A stretch of DNA of 64,000 bases from Daphnia carinata (taxonomy: Eukaryota; Arthropoda; Branchiopoda; Diplostraca; Daphniidae). Position 1 is the stretch's first letter. Each line of letters opens with the position of its first letter. Location of the stretch: NCBI RefSeq assembly GCF_022539665.2, contig NC_081337.1:9896679-9960678 (forward strand), given 5' to 3'. Shown here one piece after another: positions 25,001 through 36,872 of this stretch. The position numbers were made by a program, and so were the translations under genes. The notes below the pieces were generated by a model. It was not told the DNA's origin. It made no database searches and was given only the letters and a program-made list of their open reading frames with translations.

Positions 25001-28000
25001 AACTGACACGGAATAACAATAATAAACCCACGTCGGGCAAAGCGGAAAAAAAAGCGACAAAGAAAGACAAAAGCATTGCGGACAGATTCAATAAATTGTA
25101 CCAATGAGCGTTGAACTGGAGGGTATGGCACAACTCGGCGTTGCGCCATGTCGTCCGGGATTAGGTTGAGGCATACTCCACGTCCCTAGTCCATTATACA
25201 TTATACATCATCATCCCATTCGCTTATTGGAGATGTTCAATTTTTGTAAGATAAGTTAAACGTGAAAGGGGGGAGAATATAAACAAACGTAACCGATATT
25301 CCCGGGAACCAGGAAGTCAAGTCTCTTCTATGTTTAAATTCCTACCTGCTCGGGGTCTGGCTCCGCTGTCTTGACTGGTCATAGCGCCGCTAGGACTCCG
25401 GCTCCTGTCCACTTCTGAAGCGTCCACGTCTTCGGTCACGATTACGGGTAGCGGGAGCGAAGACTAGAAGTAATAAATAAACATTAAAATATGTTTTTTT
25501 CCATAGATAATTCTGTGCGAAATAGTTAGTTATATAAAAAATATTCATTTTAAAAAATTTTGCTAGAAAATGTTGAAAAACCGACTGTCTCTACTTCAGC
25601 TCGCTCTAGTAGAAAATGGCATCCACATTCAAAAAAGTAAAGCTTTTAACCGGGATTCAAACAACAACAACAACCACAACAACAAATGACGTTGCTCCAT
25701 TCCAAGCGTGCCTTTCTTCAACATATTTTTTTTTTCAATGCGACGGCACATTATAGGTGTTCTGCAGATAAGCGTACGTGACAAGTCAGCTAGTGGGCAT
25801 AAAGCCAACAGTTCCATGGCCATGACGCCAAAACGGCATTCGACGGGGAGAATTGACAATGTTCAAACGTATTCTATAACCACTGCAAAAATTCTATAGA
25901 TTAAGATATGAGCTAGCTGCCGGACACCGATGGCGTCATTGTAAAATGATCGCCTAAAATGGGTCAGTTGCACGTCCATTTCTCAACCATATCCTTTTCG
26001 CTACCCGTAATCGATATCAAGTACATATTCCTGCCCTCGTAATTGACGCGGGAATCAATCGCATCCATCAGGTTTTGGGCATGAAGCCAACATAGTCAAT
26101 CAATCATATCTAGTCGACAGGCTTCATCATTCCAGTAGGAAGGCGACAGTGAGTAAAAACCGATAAAAGAACAATGGCAGGGGAAGGCATTGGATGATTA
26201 GGTCAGCATGTTGCAAAAATCAGGAAGAGGATTCCCTACGGAAATTAAGGAACAATGTATTCCCATAAGTTTTTTACGTCTTTCAGAAATCAAAAGAAAA
26301 AGATCAAAGTTTTTGAAGAATCGACATTGTACGCTTCGGGGGTGTTTGAACCCTCGACAGTCACGAGAGGCTGCTGAGCTAATGATCTTGTCACGGGGCC
26401 AAGAAAAAAAAAATCCAGAGAAGGGCCGGCGTGACTTTATCTGAACAGTCCAGTCCAACGATGTGCTTACGGACAAGCCCAAAAACTTAAAATAACGAAG
26501 AGGGTAGCATGACAGGAAAGAGGATAGCTCTTTCTCTGTTCAACAGGAAGCGTGGTGTTCAGTTTTACTTAACATGCAATCCTTTGTCATAGTAAAGTCT
26601 AACGTGACACTTCAGACTACGCTCGAATTCGTTCGCAGGAAAAGATTAATAATTGCAGAGTTTTTAACTGTTGGATATAAACAATTCCAAGGTCTGAAGT
26701 CCGTACGCTTTGGGGATCAACTGCTTGTATTACGGGAAGGAATACAGAACGGCCTCTTGCATTACCGAGTACGGAGATCAATACCTGGCTACTACAACAT
26801 GCTTCATGGCTCTAGAGTACCGTCACGTAGACAAACGAGATACGCACTAGATATTGATATCACGTGAAATGTTTCCTGTGCAGTTTACGATTATATCTGT
26901 TAAGCTAAACGTCAGAGAGCTATACATTTATGGTTGTATAGCATATTTGAACCAATACAATAGTCCTCATTTATTTCAAATTTACCCGCCATTGTTTAAT
27001 CAGATAAAAAGGGATATGAAAAATACTGGAGTGGGCGAATAGCTAAACGAAAAGTAGATTAATAGTTATGGCTTTGTCCTCGATACACCACTGCAGATCA
27101 ATAAGACAATAAGGAAATTCTTTAACAAATGCTTCTATGGGTTCACTTGGTGACATGGCAAATGTCACCTAGTTATTCTCTTTTTTTTCTTTACGCTATC
27201 AACAAATAATATTTTTTACTTGTGAAAATTTTTGCGAGTTAACTGATTTTTCACCACCCAAGACAATCCAGTAAAAAAATAAAATGTGTGAATAGCAGTG
27301 AAGAGTTCCCAATTCAATTTCTTGGGGGATCAAATTAACACAAACACTTTACACCAACTTTGATATGAGGAAGGATATAATGATTGGATTCTTTTGTCAA
27401 GCTTCTAGGACGCACGCGGATGGAAAAGTTAATAGCGTCCTGTCACGTAAAAAAACGAAATCTGAGAAATGCACTCGATTGGATCACGCTTCTAATGTAA
27501 CTGCGACCGAACAAAACTAAGGTTACCATTGTTTGGAGAGTTCAAGGTAAAAATCGCATGCGCAAATATAGAAGATGAAAAGCCAAAAAAAAGGGGGAAA
27601 CCAAATGTTTTCACTAACTAGAGAAACAAACATTCTTACCCACAATCGATAAAAAGAAAACCAACAGGAAACACAAGTCCTCCAGCCCCAGAAATGCAAG
27701 GAACGTAGGAGAGAAAAAACGCACACACACAAGGAATAGGTAAAAACCAAAAGTGTTTCTCCAAAGTTTTGAAAATATTGATGAGTATACGGGCAGCCAC
27801 CACCAAAGAATCGATACAGAGTTCGCGAAGAATTGAACCAAAAAAACCGTTTTGGAAAAGACGACAGAGGCTTATGTTTTTCCAGTTCCCAGTTTACGCC
27901 ATCATTGTGCCATACTCACCAAACTACAATCGCTCAAAGTGTGATTGCCGGTAGGGCAAACTAAACAGCGATTCATTGCACGCTTTTTGCTAGGTCGCTA

Positions 28001-31000
28001 TTAAAAAGAACTTCAAGTTTTTGATAGCGTAATTTCCCAAGCTTTGCCTAAAACTAGTACAGGGGTGGACTATTGATTTCAACCTTCACCATTGACATGT
28101 ACTACCCAGACAAGTGCACAGAAGGCTACGCAATGTAACTGTTTGCACAATATTGAATGCGAAGACACAATTTCTGGCGACACTCACACATGGACTACGT
28201 GATCTGACCGAAGATGCCAACAAACTGGGATAAGCCAACGCTTCTTTTTCTATTAACCCGTTGCTGCCGATGCCACCGCAAGCTGGCACATCGTCATGCG
28301 TTTAAGAGTAACATAGAGTAAAGACGGTGTAGGGTGGAGGAGGAGTTGTACACGGAGCATATGTGCATGCGCGGATTCCTTTCGCTCTCTCTCTAAGGGC
28401 CGTGAAAAAAGCGTGAGCGTGCGCACGCTCTTAGTATCCAATACGCGGATTTCAACCCGCGGGCTGGACGAAAACAAAGCAGCCAAAGGCCAATGAACGT
28501 CTCCCAGCTAAACAAAAATTCCATATTTCTTTGAAAGCATTAAATAATAAAGAAAGTTGCAGACTATCTGACGACCTGGCATTTTGTTTAATTACATGCA
28601 CTCCTCTTTACGGAGATGAGTCGATCGTTTGTTTGTGATATTCAGACTTTCAAAAAGAGGGAAAGTGCACCCTTTTAAAGACAACGGCTTGATCATCCCT
28701 GTTCTAAAAGACCACCTATTCTCGCATAGACATTTAAATGGGATTATACGACCCCAACGACCTGGTAGAACGCGACGATTAACGTTACTGCCAAAGTTAG
28801 CGCGGTATCCCTAACATAGTAAAGCGACGCACGTACACAGTTTATAAGTAGATACAATCAACTGTGACTAGAAAGTTAACAATGTCGCAAGACGGGAAAA
28901 TCCTTTCTAGTACCCGGTGGTTTTTCGCTCACGACCCAGTCTGCAGGGCCGTCAATCCTTTTATGGATTTTTATGACCGCCGCTAGTCCAACAAGACACA
29001 CTTACGAAAAAATGGGGAAAAAAACGCTAATAATAAATAAAAGACAGGTGCCCTGTGGGTTAGTAGATTAGAAAGGAGACGAAAATGCTAGGAAAGCTGT
29101 TATGCAACGTAGGTGTTCCATGCACACCTACATGGAAACAACAATGCGATAGTCGCCATGGAAACAGGCAATGAGACACATTACATGAGAATGTAAACAA
29201 ATAATTTTTTTCCTTCCAAATACGAAAACAAAAGCCATAATTCGACAATTCGACAAAGTGCCTAGTTATTCTAAGGGTGACACCTTTGATTAGGCGATTT
29301 TGACCTTCCCACCAGAATCACGAAAACGTGCGTCTTGCTATGATTCGCATTAGAAAAGCAAACCTTGAAACCAGTCGAGTCACGTAGACCAAGCGAATCT
29401 GTTGGCAATCAGCCGGCTTGAATCGGATAAAGGGAACGCGAAGTAGTAAAAACGAAAAGGAAATACCAAATCGTTATGAACGTAGGTAAGATGAAGAATA
29501 TTTGAATCGTTAGTAACTTTAGACCCTGGGAACCGACAACAAACTGGCAAAACTAGTTAAAGAAACAAGAGACCTACCGATTAAACCAAGGCACGACAAT
29601 TACTTATCAAAAGACTCTGAGCCCCCTGTTTACGTGATAACATGTACAATCGCGGTCTAATCTCACATATGGATCAGTCAACACATTTTCGTTAGCCAAG
29701 GGTGGAGCATTTAAATACTTTTTGTGCGATTTGCAAAACAATTGCAACAAAACCAATGCCAAAACTTCACGGAGAAGATAAGAGACGAATCAACACTTCA
29801 GGGCATAGGATAAAAAGCGACGATCGCCTTGAAAGAATTTTTTGTTTTCTTTCTTGAAGGACGTTTTGACTTTGAACGACAAAGAAACTCCTTTTTAAAA
29901 AGCAGGGTACGGATGAAAGGTGGCAGTTGGTTGCCAGTTTGATAAAAAAAAATCAACTAGAGCACGGCATGGCATTTGCTTAGTCAGCAGCAAATACAAG
30001 AAGGGGGATTTGATACAGCGACGTTCGTAAAACCAAAACCTTTTTTTCAGGTTTGACAGTTAGGAAAAAACAAATCAAAACCAAAACGGCTAAAATAACA
30101 TGCCTTGCCCAAAGCATGTTGTTTCTCTTTCTTCCATTCGCATTTTTTAAACAAAAACACGTGGTGACTTAAAAAGAACATTTTTAAAGAAATCCAAAGC
30201 TTATAAACTGTAAATGCGGGGGTGTTGTCAGAGACATCTAGCGAGGGGCATAGAAAACTGTCCTATGCATTCGCCTTAAGTGGATTGGTGATGAAACGCC
30301 TATCTGCATTGTTGTCATCATTCATTGTATGTATAGGTGTCAACGACAAGGTTACCTGTGATCTCATGTCCCATTTTATAAAAAGAAACAAGCGAGCGAA
30401 CTGATAGATTCAGAGGGCGTGATCAAGTGGTTGTATAAATATATACCTTTCTGTAGACGTAGTTCCTCCGTGGAATCCAAATGTCCTTGTTGTTTGAGCG
30501 GTCCTCATTATCTTCTGACTCATTTTCACCGCCATCATTTGTATCTTCTTTAACATCGATAAGATTTTTATCGACGAAATTGGGATCAAGTCGTAAAGGT
30601 TGGTTGGGAACTGGCGCCGAGCTATGCCGGACACGCTGCCTACTGCTCGGGGTGAACATTCCGGTGCTAATGGTGTTATTATTGGTGGTGTTGGTTTGAA
30701 CAGGACGTCGATGATAGTGTACGGGAACAGGCTCGTTTAACAATTCACCACGCCGATTAAGAGAATTCGAACTGGCTGACTCGTCAACTGAACGATTTCG
30801 ACTGGCCATCCAGCGTTTAAATAGAGTGTTATGGCGATGGAGACTTCCCTGGTAAGAGGGCAAACTGTGATAGACGCTGCTTTCAGTGGGCGATGAGCCA
30901 GACTCTGTACTGGGAATCTCTTCTTCCACATCTTCAAGAACGCTGTCGTTGGTCTCGCTAATGCTGCGCCCTCGATGAAGTTTTTGGCCGTTGACTAGAC

Positions 31001-31076
31001 GTCGGCCCACATTTTGGTTCGATTCAGTGGACCTACGAAAACTTCTCCTTTCACCGAAATAAGACCACAGCGCCAT
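16059..31076 (-). CDS. SNF4Agamma: AMP-activated protein kinase gamma subunit, several isoforms
   Basis: This is the nucleotide-sensing subunit of the AMPK heterotrimer; its four CBS repeats bind AMP, ADP and ATP. Shared exons (minus) are 19904-20040, 19518-19566, 17507-17641, 17281-17433, 17027-17205, 16760-16963, 16546-16692, 16393-16486 and 16059-16306. They encode a basic stretch ([14 protein letters not shown]), [17 protein letters not shown] as in insect SNF4Agamma, then [22 protein letters not shown]1 ([12 protein letters not shown]), CBS2 ([14 protein letters not shown]), CBS3 ([20 protein letters not shown]) and CBS4 ([19 protein letters not shown]). An acidic tail ends in VSVGE. The nucleotide-contacting HRLPVID, DIYSKFD and HRLVVVD motifs are intact. 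The long form adds exons 30447-31076, 25346-25463, 24371-24555 ([15 protein letters not shown], typical of long gamma forms), 23907-24140 and 23781-23832, giving 854 residues. Other start exons give 777, 702 and 431 residues. All four sums divide by three. Confidence 0.96.
18330..18465 (-). CDS. SNF4Agamma: Alternative first coding exon, short AMPK gamma isoform
   Basis: The open frame starts at an ATG ([19 protein letters not shown]), continues through an acidic region ending WSDISDIA, and stops at a GT donor in phase 1. That phase fits the acceptor of the exon at 17507-17641, so joining gives a 431-residue protein with all four CBS repeats but without the [14 protein letters not shown] and DPFLDKL segments. 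In length this resembles the short mammalian gamma1 form. Exon identity and start are inferred from composition and phase, not from any transcript. An acceptor-like TATAG just upstream (about 18492) means it could instead be an internal exon. Confidence 0.55.
20149..20911 (-). CDS. SNF4Agamma: Alternative first coding exon of AMPK gamma with cysteine-rich N-terminus
   Basis: An ATG opens a 254-codon frame ending at a GT donor in phase 1, which fits the acceptor at 20040; the joined protein is 702 residues. It begins [10 protein letters not shown], followed by [13 protein letters not shown]. Glycine 2 and the cysteine cluster look like possible N-myristoylation and palmitoylation sites, which would tether this isoform to membranes. 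The rest is serine- and proline-rich and appears disordered. The function of this extension is unknown to me. The exon lies immediately upstream of the shared exon at 19904-20040. Confidence 0.65.
20912..22058. other. Intron and probable alternative promoter region of AMPK gamma
   Basis: This lies between the 20149-20911 and 22059-23046 first exons. If the MGLC exon is a true first exon, its promoter and 5' UTR lie here. I see no convincing core promoter motif and no other coding exon. Confidence 0.4.
22059..23046 (-). CDS. SNF4Agamma: Alternative first coding exon of AMPK gamma (329 codons)
   Basis: It starts at an ATG in good context (AAAATGGC) with [18 protein letters not shown] and runs through a long serine- and histidine-rich, probably disordered region. 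It ends at IYETIVKE with a phase 1 GT donor, which matches the acceptor at 20040 and yields a 777-residue isoform. The frame continues upstream without an ATG, so I take this methionine as the start. I recognise no domain in the extension. Confidence 0.75.
25464..30446 (-). other. Large intron of AMPK gamma long isoform, nothing assigned
   Basis: It lies between the 30447-31076 exon and the 25346-25463 exon, which join in phase 0. The open frames inside are short and unrecognised. No transposon ends, RNA genes or further in-phase exons could be supported by eye. Confidence 0.55.
30447..31076 (-). CDS. SNF4Agamma: First coding exon of long AMPK gamma isoform
   Basis: It opens with ATG ([16 protein letters not shown]) and encodes 210 residues of arginine- and serine-rich, partly acidic sequence, including the asparagine-rich NTTNNNT. 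It ends at RRNYVYRK with a phase 0 donor that fits the acceptor at 25463 ([14 protein letters not shown]). The resulting chain to the shared core is 854 residues and closes exactly in frame. The clustered basic serines (RRSFRRS, RGRSIS) could be kinase sites, which is inference only. Confidence 0.75.
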
Positions 31077-31644
31077 TGCGCTTTGATTTTACACAAAAAT
31101 ACTTGCCCTCGGGAGGCAGCCAGGTTTTGCGTCTTCCTATATTTAATGGCAAAAAAAGACGTAGTTCGAAACCCCAAGGCGATGCACGTGGCAGCTGATA
31201 ACGATTCAGCCCTAACAATCGCCGGATTTGAAGGGACGTTCAAAAAAGAAAAAAGATTTTTTGTCAATTCCACGAAATAAAAATGTCTCTGTTGACACAC
31301 GTGCAATTCGACAAGGGAGACGCAACGCAGACGAAAAAATGTTGATGTCAAACTTGACAATTGTTGCGAAGTCACATGACACGAATAAAGAATAGTATGG
31401 CAGAAATCGTTTTGCTTTTTTCACGACACACACACATAAAAACCAAACGAGAAAATGGCAGAGAGAAAATTTATCACGTCTGCACGGTTCGGGGAGTAGA
31501 AACCTATTAAGTGTGGAGAACAGTAGAATGGTGGTACTAGCAGTCGAAAAAGGAAAAGATGGTGGATGTGTTCGGCGGGTAGGGAGGTGGATAGCGAACC
31601 ATGTGAATGCCTTAAAGCATTAGAGAAGCCTCCTCTTATACAAT

Positions 31645-31698
<54 letters not shown>

Positions 31699-33483
31699 TG
31701 TGTGTGTGTGCGTGTGTGTGTACACTATATAAAGTAGTCTGCCGCCTCGTGTCGAGCGGGAGGGTTGGGTGCCGATGGGAAGGAGGTTTCTTTTTTAACT
31801 ACTATTTAAAAACCGCGCGCACGGACACATGACCTTGAATAGTGCATGTACACCCGACAGCAACATTGCTGAGCGAACGTCTCTTAGCCGGCCTTTCTAC
31901 AGCCGGGCATGACGGACGGCAGAACAGAAGAGACTTGTTGTTGGAGGCATCCCACTTCCAGGGAAACAAAAGAATGAGAATGCAGTTTGAGAAAAAGAAA
32001 AACTTCTTGTTATTTAGGTGTGACCCAACCAACAAAACCAGTCTGAGAAGTCCATTCCTGTTTCGTGATTCCCTTTAAGGTATTTCAAATCCGAAATTCA
32101 AACCGCTGTGCATCAGAAGATGGAGTACATCAAGATCATATTATTAGACACAATTTTTTAAACCATTCTACGTAGCGGACGCTCGACTTTCAACGATTTC
32201 GATGGCCTTTAACAAGACGTAAACAACCATTGGGAGGTAGTCCTTAATTATAATAGATACAATTTGGACTTTGAAATGAAAAAGAATCGACTCTGAAATA
32301 GGAGAAATAGTAACTATTTTGCCATTGGTTCTTCATTGCTCTGACGTCAATTGTACTTCGTTGACATTGCAATCTTCAATCGAGACTGTGTTCCCAACGG
32401 CCACGTACAAAACAGAGGCAATTTGAACAGCGTTGACAATATGGCAAAACAGGAAACCACAATTTTTCTTCAAGACTATACTGTGGGCTGACATGGCTCG
32501 GCAAACGTCTACAAGCCACACCATTTGGCAAATTATTTATAGAGGAGGTGAAATGGCCTCGTCCACGTGAATCTGTTTTCCCGAGGTTTTGGCATAGTGG
32601 AAAGTGCTCACCATTTGCGTCGGCCGCTTCTGTGGTGGTCTGCTGCGTTGTTTACCGGGCGTGCCCAATCGTGTGTATATAAGACGGGGCGTGATTTCTT
32701 CGCAAAATGGCCACGATGCCTTCAAAGCGGGAATAACGCTATACTAATTTACGCCCCAAATCAGGACATTGGGGGAATGCAAATCTATTTGGATACCTTC
32801 CAGTTCAAACAGTTCCTTTTTGGCAAATAAAAACGCGAGTTTCATTTTCTGAAGGCCTGGAGTCAAAGAGGCAACAAAGGTGGCCATAAAAGGTGACCAA
32901 AGAATTTCGATAAAATGAAAAAAAAATATCGTGGAGTAAAACTGCAATCTACGATATCAACAGAGAAACTCTATTCACAAAAAAGGTTTTTCGTTGTTTC
33001 TTTCTTAGCTGATTGCAACAATTTGTAAAAATTCCTTATCGTTTGAATGAGAGAGCCGATGCACGTGCTAGCCAAACAGGCAATAAACGAAAAAGGTTAA
33101 GATCAGTGATTAAGTGTGTAATCTACTGATAACTCTTTAAGATAAAGGACAAAAAATAGCTCAAAGGTTCAGTGACCGTTGCACGTGGCTCACAAACATG
33201 GCAATAGACGACGCAGTAGAAATCATATCAGGGAAACCAACAATGTAAATAAATGCCACTTGCAGTATGCAACCATTTGAAATTGTTAAATCCCAGTCAC
33301 TCAATTGCGACTCGCATTTCTGATCAAATGGCCATCCTACAAATGTGCAGTTTCACTTTACGGACTTTGCCTTGCACAAATGTGTGCATTTCCCACTTAT
33401 ACAAACATCACGGCAACCCTATTTTCCTCTTTCACGGGTAATTACGTAAGAAAACATGGAAAAATTTTCAATTACTGCCTTAC
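31077..33483. other. Intron or promoter region upstream of the AMPK gamma long isoform
   Basis: This region includes a long TG microsatellite and is otherwise unassigned. If 30447-31076 is a first exon, its promoter is here; if 33484-33908 is spliced into the same gene, it is intron. No further coding sequence is supported. Confidence 0.45.
31645..31721. repeat. (TG)n microsatellite
   Basis: About 38 TG units with a few C interruptions (TGCGCG, TGCG) lie roughly 570 bp upstream of the ATG at 31076. Such a tract is expected to be length-polymorphic. Confidence 0.95.
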
Positions 33484-33908
33484 CTGTCGAAGATTGAGAG
33501 AGAGATGCTGAAGAGGCAGAAGCTTATGGTGACGTCTGGGCAGCGGGAGAGTAACTGCAATTTGTCGACGGGATCGCGTCTCTTCATTTTCTAATTGAAA
33601 TCCACCTGGAGTTTCTTCAGGAATAGTTTCGCATATATCAGACGTGACTGGATGGTTGCGTCCTATCCATCTTGCCACCGACTGGCGGCCAGGAATGAGC
33701 TGATGCCGCCGGCTGCTTGGCGAAACAGTTGCTACTATCATCTTGTCTGGGGATAAATCACACACGTCGACACCCTCATCCCGATCGTCGATCGTGGACA
33801 AAATCAGCTTCTGCTCCAAGGATGGATCCTTCATTTTCCTTCCGCCAACGACGGACCTCTCAGGCACCTGCTCGCCAATTTTCGTAGAGGAAGAAACAGC
33901 ACTCGAAA
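33484..33908 (-). CDS. Orphan internal coding exon, probably AMPK gamma 5' region
   Basis: It is an open minus-strand frame of 141 codons bounded by an acceptor (TTTGGCAG before 33908) and a donor (CGACAG then GTAAGG). It is rich in basic and serine/proline residues (SVVGGRKMKDPS, SPSSRRHQLIPG, ETIPEETPGGF). It ends in phase 0, the same phase as the 30447-31076 exon, so it could splice to 25463 as another alternative N-terminus of AMPK gamma. It lacks an in-frame ATG and needs an upstream exon that I could not find. It could also belong to a separate gene. Confidence 0.5.
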
Positions 33909-34873
33909 CTGCCAAATAAAATGTCACAAATGCAATTTATTACTCATTCGTTTTCAAGGAAGCCAACATGTAATAAAACAATCAACAATGCTGTTATTAT
34001 TTTGCTTAGGATTATGGTCTCCAAGGGAGTTCTTTTCCTTTTCAGTAGACTTGGTCAGATTGTTTTGCCCTCTTTTAGATTGGATTCTTAGTGGCAAGGA
34101 AACTTTCGCTTCGCTAGCTCAACTACTGCACGTTGCAAATTACTTTCCTTTACAGAGAGTCTGCCCACGTTTACACACGGAAAGATTAAATCGATCGCTG
34201 TGTAGCCAAAAGGGAAAGCAAGAATGGCGAAAGCTCTTCATCGTGACGAGAAAACGTATACTTATAAGCTGAATAAAAATAGACATTATAATCAAAGTGT
34301 CATTACTTAAGAAAGTGCGCTTTCCTCAACTTGTTTCAAAGCCTGCGGGATCTGTACGAACGCTATTAGCGCAACGGTCAAACATTTCCTAAAACATTAG
34401 GAATTGAATGGTAATGGAATGCTTGAACTCTCCCACAAACAAAACTGAAAGATAAAGCTGTAGAGGTGACCAAATTGACCGGTCAACAGAATTCTTTGAG
34501 GTGGTGGTAAGCAGGGAAACGACGGAGCACGTGCCAAATGCGCCGCGCTGACCGCCGAGGGACTAAAAAAAACGACGTCGTCTTTAAAAAATAAAGGGAG
34601 GATCGAAACAAGATGGCGCTTATATGCTTAAAATCGATAAGCTCTCTCAGTGGTGGACGCGTATAGTAGTCTCGTAGTCTTCCCTTTAATAGCTCCATCA
34701 ATAACCGGAGCAAGTCCCTACAATATGTAACGTAACGCAGGATCGTAAAGAAAACACAAAAAGGGCATGATAAGTGTCACCAAAAGGAAAAGAAATAGAA
34801 GAACAGTATTAACAAAAATACATGTGTAACATTTGGACATGTTCCCACACGCAATGACGATTGCCAGAATTGG
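33909..34873. other. Non-coding spacer
   Basis: This separates the orphan exon from the 3' end of the small gene at 34874. I see no gene or repeat; the longest open frames look random. Confidence 0.4.
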
Positions 34874-35351
34874 CTAGTTATAACCGCGGAGGATTTTCGG
34901 ACGCTGCGCGGCATCACCAAATTTCTCGTTAATGACACGGGCTTGTTTGTACGTGGCCAATTCTCGTCCCATCAACACAAATTGTGTATGCAGCTGTCGG
35001 TTTAGAAAAAGGACAAATTATAGGAGTTGACAGAAGAGATTGGATAAGATAAACAAACGGGGGGGGGGGGGGCTAGTTAGGAGAGAGGCGCTTTACTGAA
35101 GGATCCAGCGCTTTGTTCATTTTTGGTCGATCAATGATCTCCCAGCAACAGGCCTGCCAGCGCTGCTGCCACTCTTCCAAGTCCTTTTTCTTTGTCAAAC
35201 ATATGAAATGTCCACAGAAGCTCTCGGTTGAGCCACGCCTTAGCATTTGACGCAAACTCATATATCTCGCGAATCCATTTATTAGAAAACCTCCGGAGCA
35301 TTCGGTACTTCATATCCTGCATATCAGTAAAATCCTTTCTCCTCGCGGACT
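34874..35351 (-). CDS. Unidentified small protein gene, last two exons, with one-base frameshift
   Basis: Two minus-strand exons, 35097-35351 and 34874-34993, are joined by a 103-bp GT-AG intron in phase 0. The first reads RKDFTDMQDMKYRMLRRF, KWIREIYEFASNAKAWLNRE, LLWTFHMFDKEK and then, one base out of frame, DLEEWQQRWQACCWEIIDRP. The second reads LHTQFVLMGRELATYKQARV and ends PKILRGYN before a stop. Composition (many tryptophans and charged residues, constrained ends) looks like a real conserved protein, but I do not recognise the family. The upstream end is an acceptor at 35352, so at least one 5' exon is missing, unless translation starts at an internal methionine. The extra base sits at 35183-35184. 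Confidence 0.55.
35059..35072. repeat. G homopolymer run
   Basis: Fourteen consecutive G bases lie in the intron of the small unidentified gene. Such runs are prone to length errors. Confidence 0.9.
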
Positions 35352-36872
35352 CTACAAAAATCACGATATTTAATCAACTCCCGTCATGAAAATAAAAACG
35401 TCCTACAAAGAAACGTCGTTGATAAATCATTTAAGCGACGTAAGGTTTTTATTTTATGCGCAAGTTGTACAAGCGGATGAACTTCTATCATTTTTTTTTA
35501 CATTTTCGCCTCGAGTTTTAAAAGCGGTAAAACTCAACCGATCGATACCCTAATGTCTTCATCTAGGGCTTCGCGATTCGCAAGACTTGGTCTTCCTAAC
35601 TGAAGCCTGAAGCTGTTTTGATAGAAAAGAAAAGTTGGCTCTAACATGTTGGCTTCATCTGAGCATGCAAGACAGTTCTATGACAATGTGACACAAAGAC
35701 GGCCCAAGAAATTTAAATACCTGCTTTCAAGGATTGGCAATGACGCTAGTCATGGAAATTGTTAACAAGGCACGTGCCAATGTCGTACAGTAGAACGTAA
35801 CGTCTTCAATACACACACGCAGAAACAGGTTATTAATACACTAAAAATCGAGTAGACGAGCTAAGGAATGAATCCATCTGTTTCGGATATAGCCATTCAA
35901 ACAAACAAATCGAAAGAAAAAATGAGCAAACAACAACAACCAGCAATAACTTCACGCCAGTGTAGACAAAAGACTAATGGAAACAAATAAATAGAAGAGG
36001 AGGAAAAAGAAAACAAATGGGCAGTGCAACGCTGTTTTCATGACTATTAATACTGTAAACTTGTAATGTTTTTTTGACGCACGAAAAATTTCCGTTTCGA
36101 TGCGATTAACACAGCGCTTCAGGATAGACTGGTCTGACACGTAAGGTAGCAGCAACCTAACCGATTCCTAACATCAAGAAGAACAGTGTACCAACTCGTT
36201 TCGTTGTGGAGAGCGCAGAACGCCCCTGCCCATCCAGCGAGATAGGGGGCAAGCGTAGGCGGGGTGGAGTTTCAAACCGGTGGCGTATCCAACGAACGGA
36301 AGACTCCTAACAGAAAGGAAAAAGCGGCGCATTGGCTGTGCTAGACAGAAAGTAAGGGGATTTCCGTTCCTATCCGCACGTACACCAACGCATGGTCTGT
36401 CTATATCTGCTAATGTTTCAGCATGGCAAAAACGGGGAATCGATCAACGACGCATTATCACACGAGTGACAACACCATCGCTAATATGCACAAAAAGACC
36501 TTAGGGTTTCCACGTAGCGTAAACTCTTTCGAGTGTAAAGCCTACGATCAATGATATCGTGTATTTTGTGTTGTGATGTGTATGCTGCTTTTTCTTTCTT
36601 ACTTTGCTTCTCTCTATCAGAGGAAAGCAGAGTCACGAAAGGCCCAATAATCTAATCAATAAAAGAGAAGGCGAAGAAAAACATGGGGTGCTGTAGAGGT
36701 ACTACTACTGAGAAGCGCCGCGTGACCGTGGCAAACCAATGGTGCAAAGGCACAATTCGATATGGAACAAGTCTAAAGGATTGAAACAAGAAACGGTGAA
36801 AGAACAAAGGAAACGATGGAATCTGTGTACCCATGGGAAGTGTGCGTTTTCTTTTAATGTTTTTATGGAGTA
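35352..36872. other. Spacer downstream of IMPACT, nothing assigned
   Basis: This should contain the IMPACT 3' UTR and possibly the missing 5' exon and promoter of the small gene at 34874. I found no acceptable exon with matching phase. Confidence 0.4.

Noticed and set aside
31029-31040. Acceptor-like TTTTCGTAG inside the 30447-31076 exon
   Set aside because: Using it with the phase 0 donor of the orphan exon gives an immediate stop; starting at the ATG at 31076 gives an exact in-frame chain.
35183-35184. Programmed frameshifting as an explanation of the two frame breaks
   Set aside because: Both breaks are a single extra G beside an A run, with no slippery heptamer plus downstream structure evident, so sequence error or mutation is simpler.
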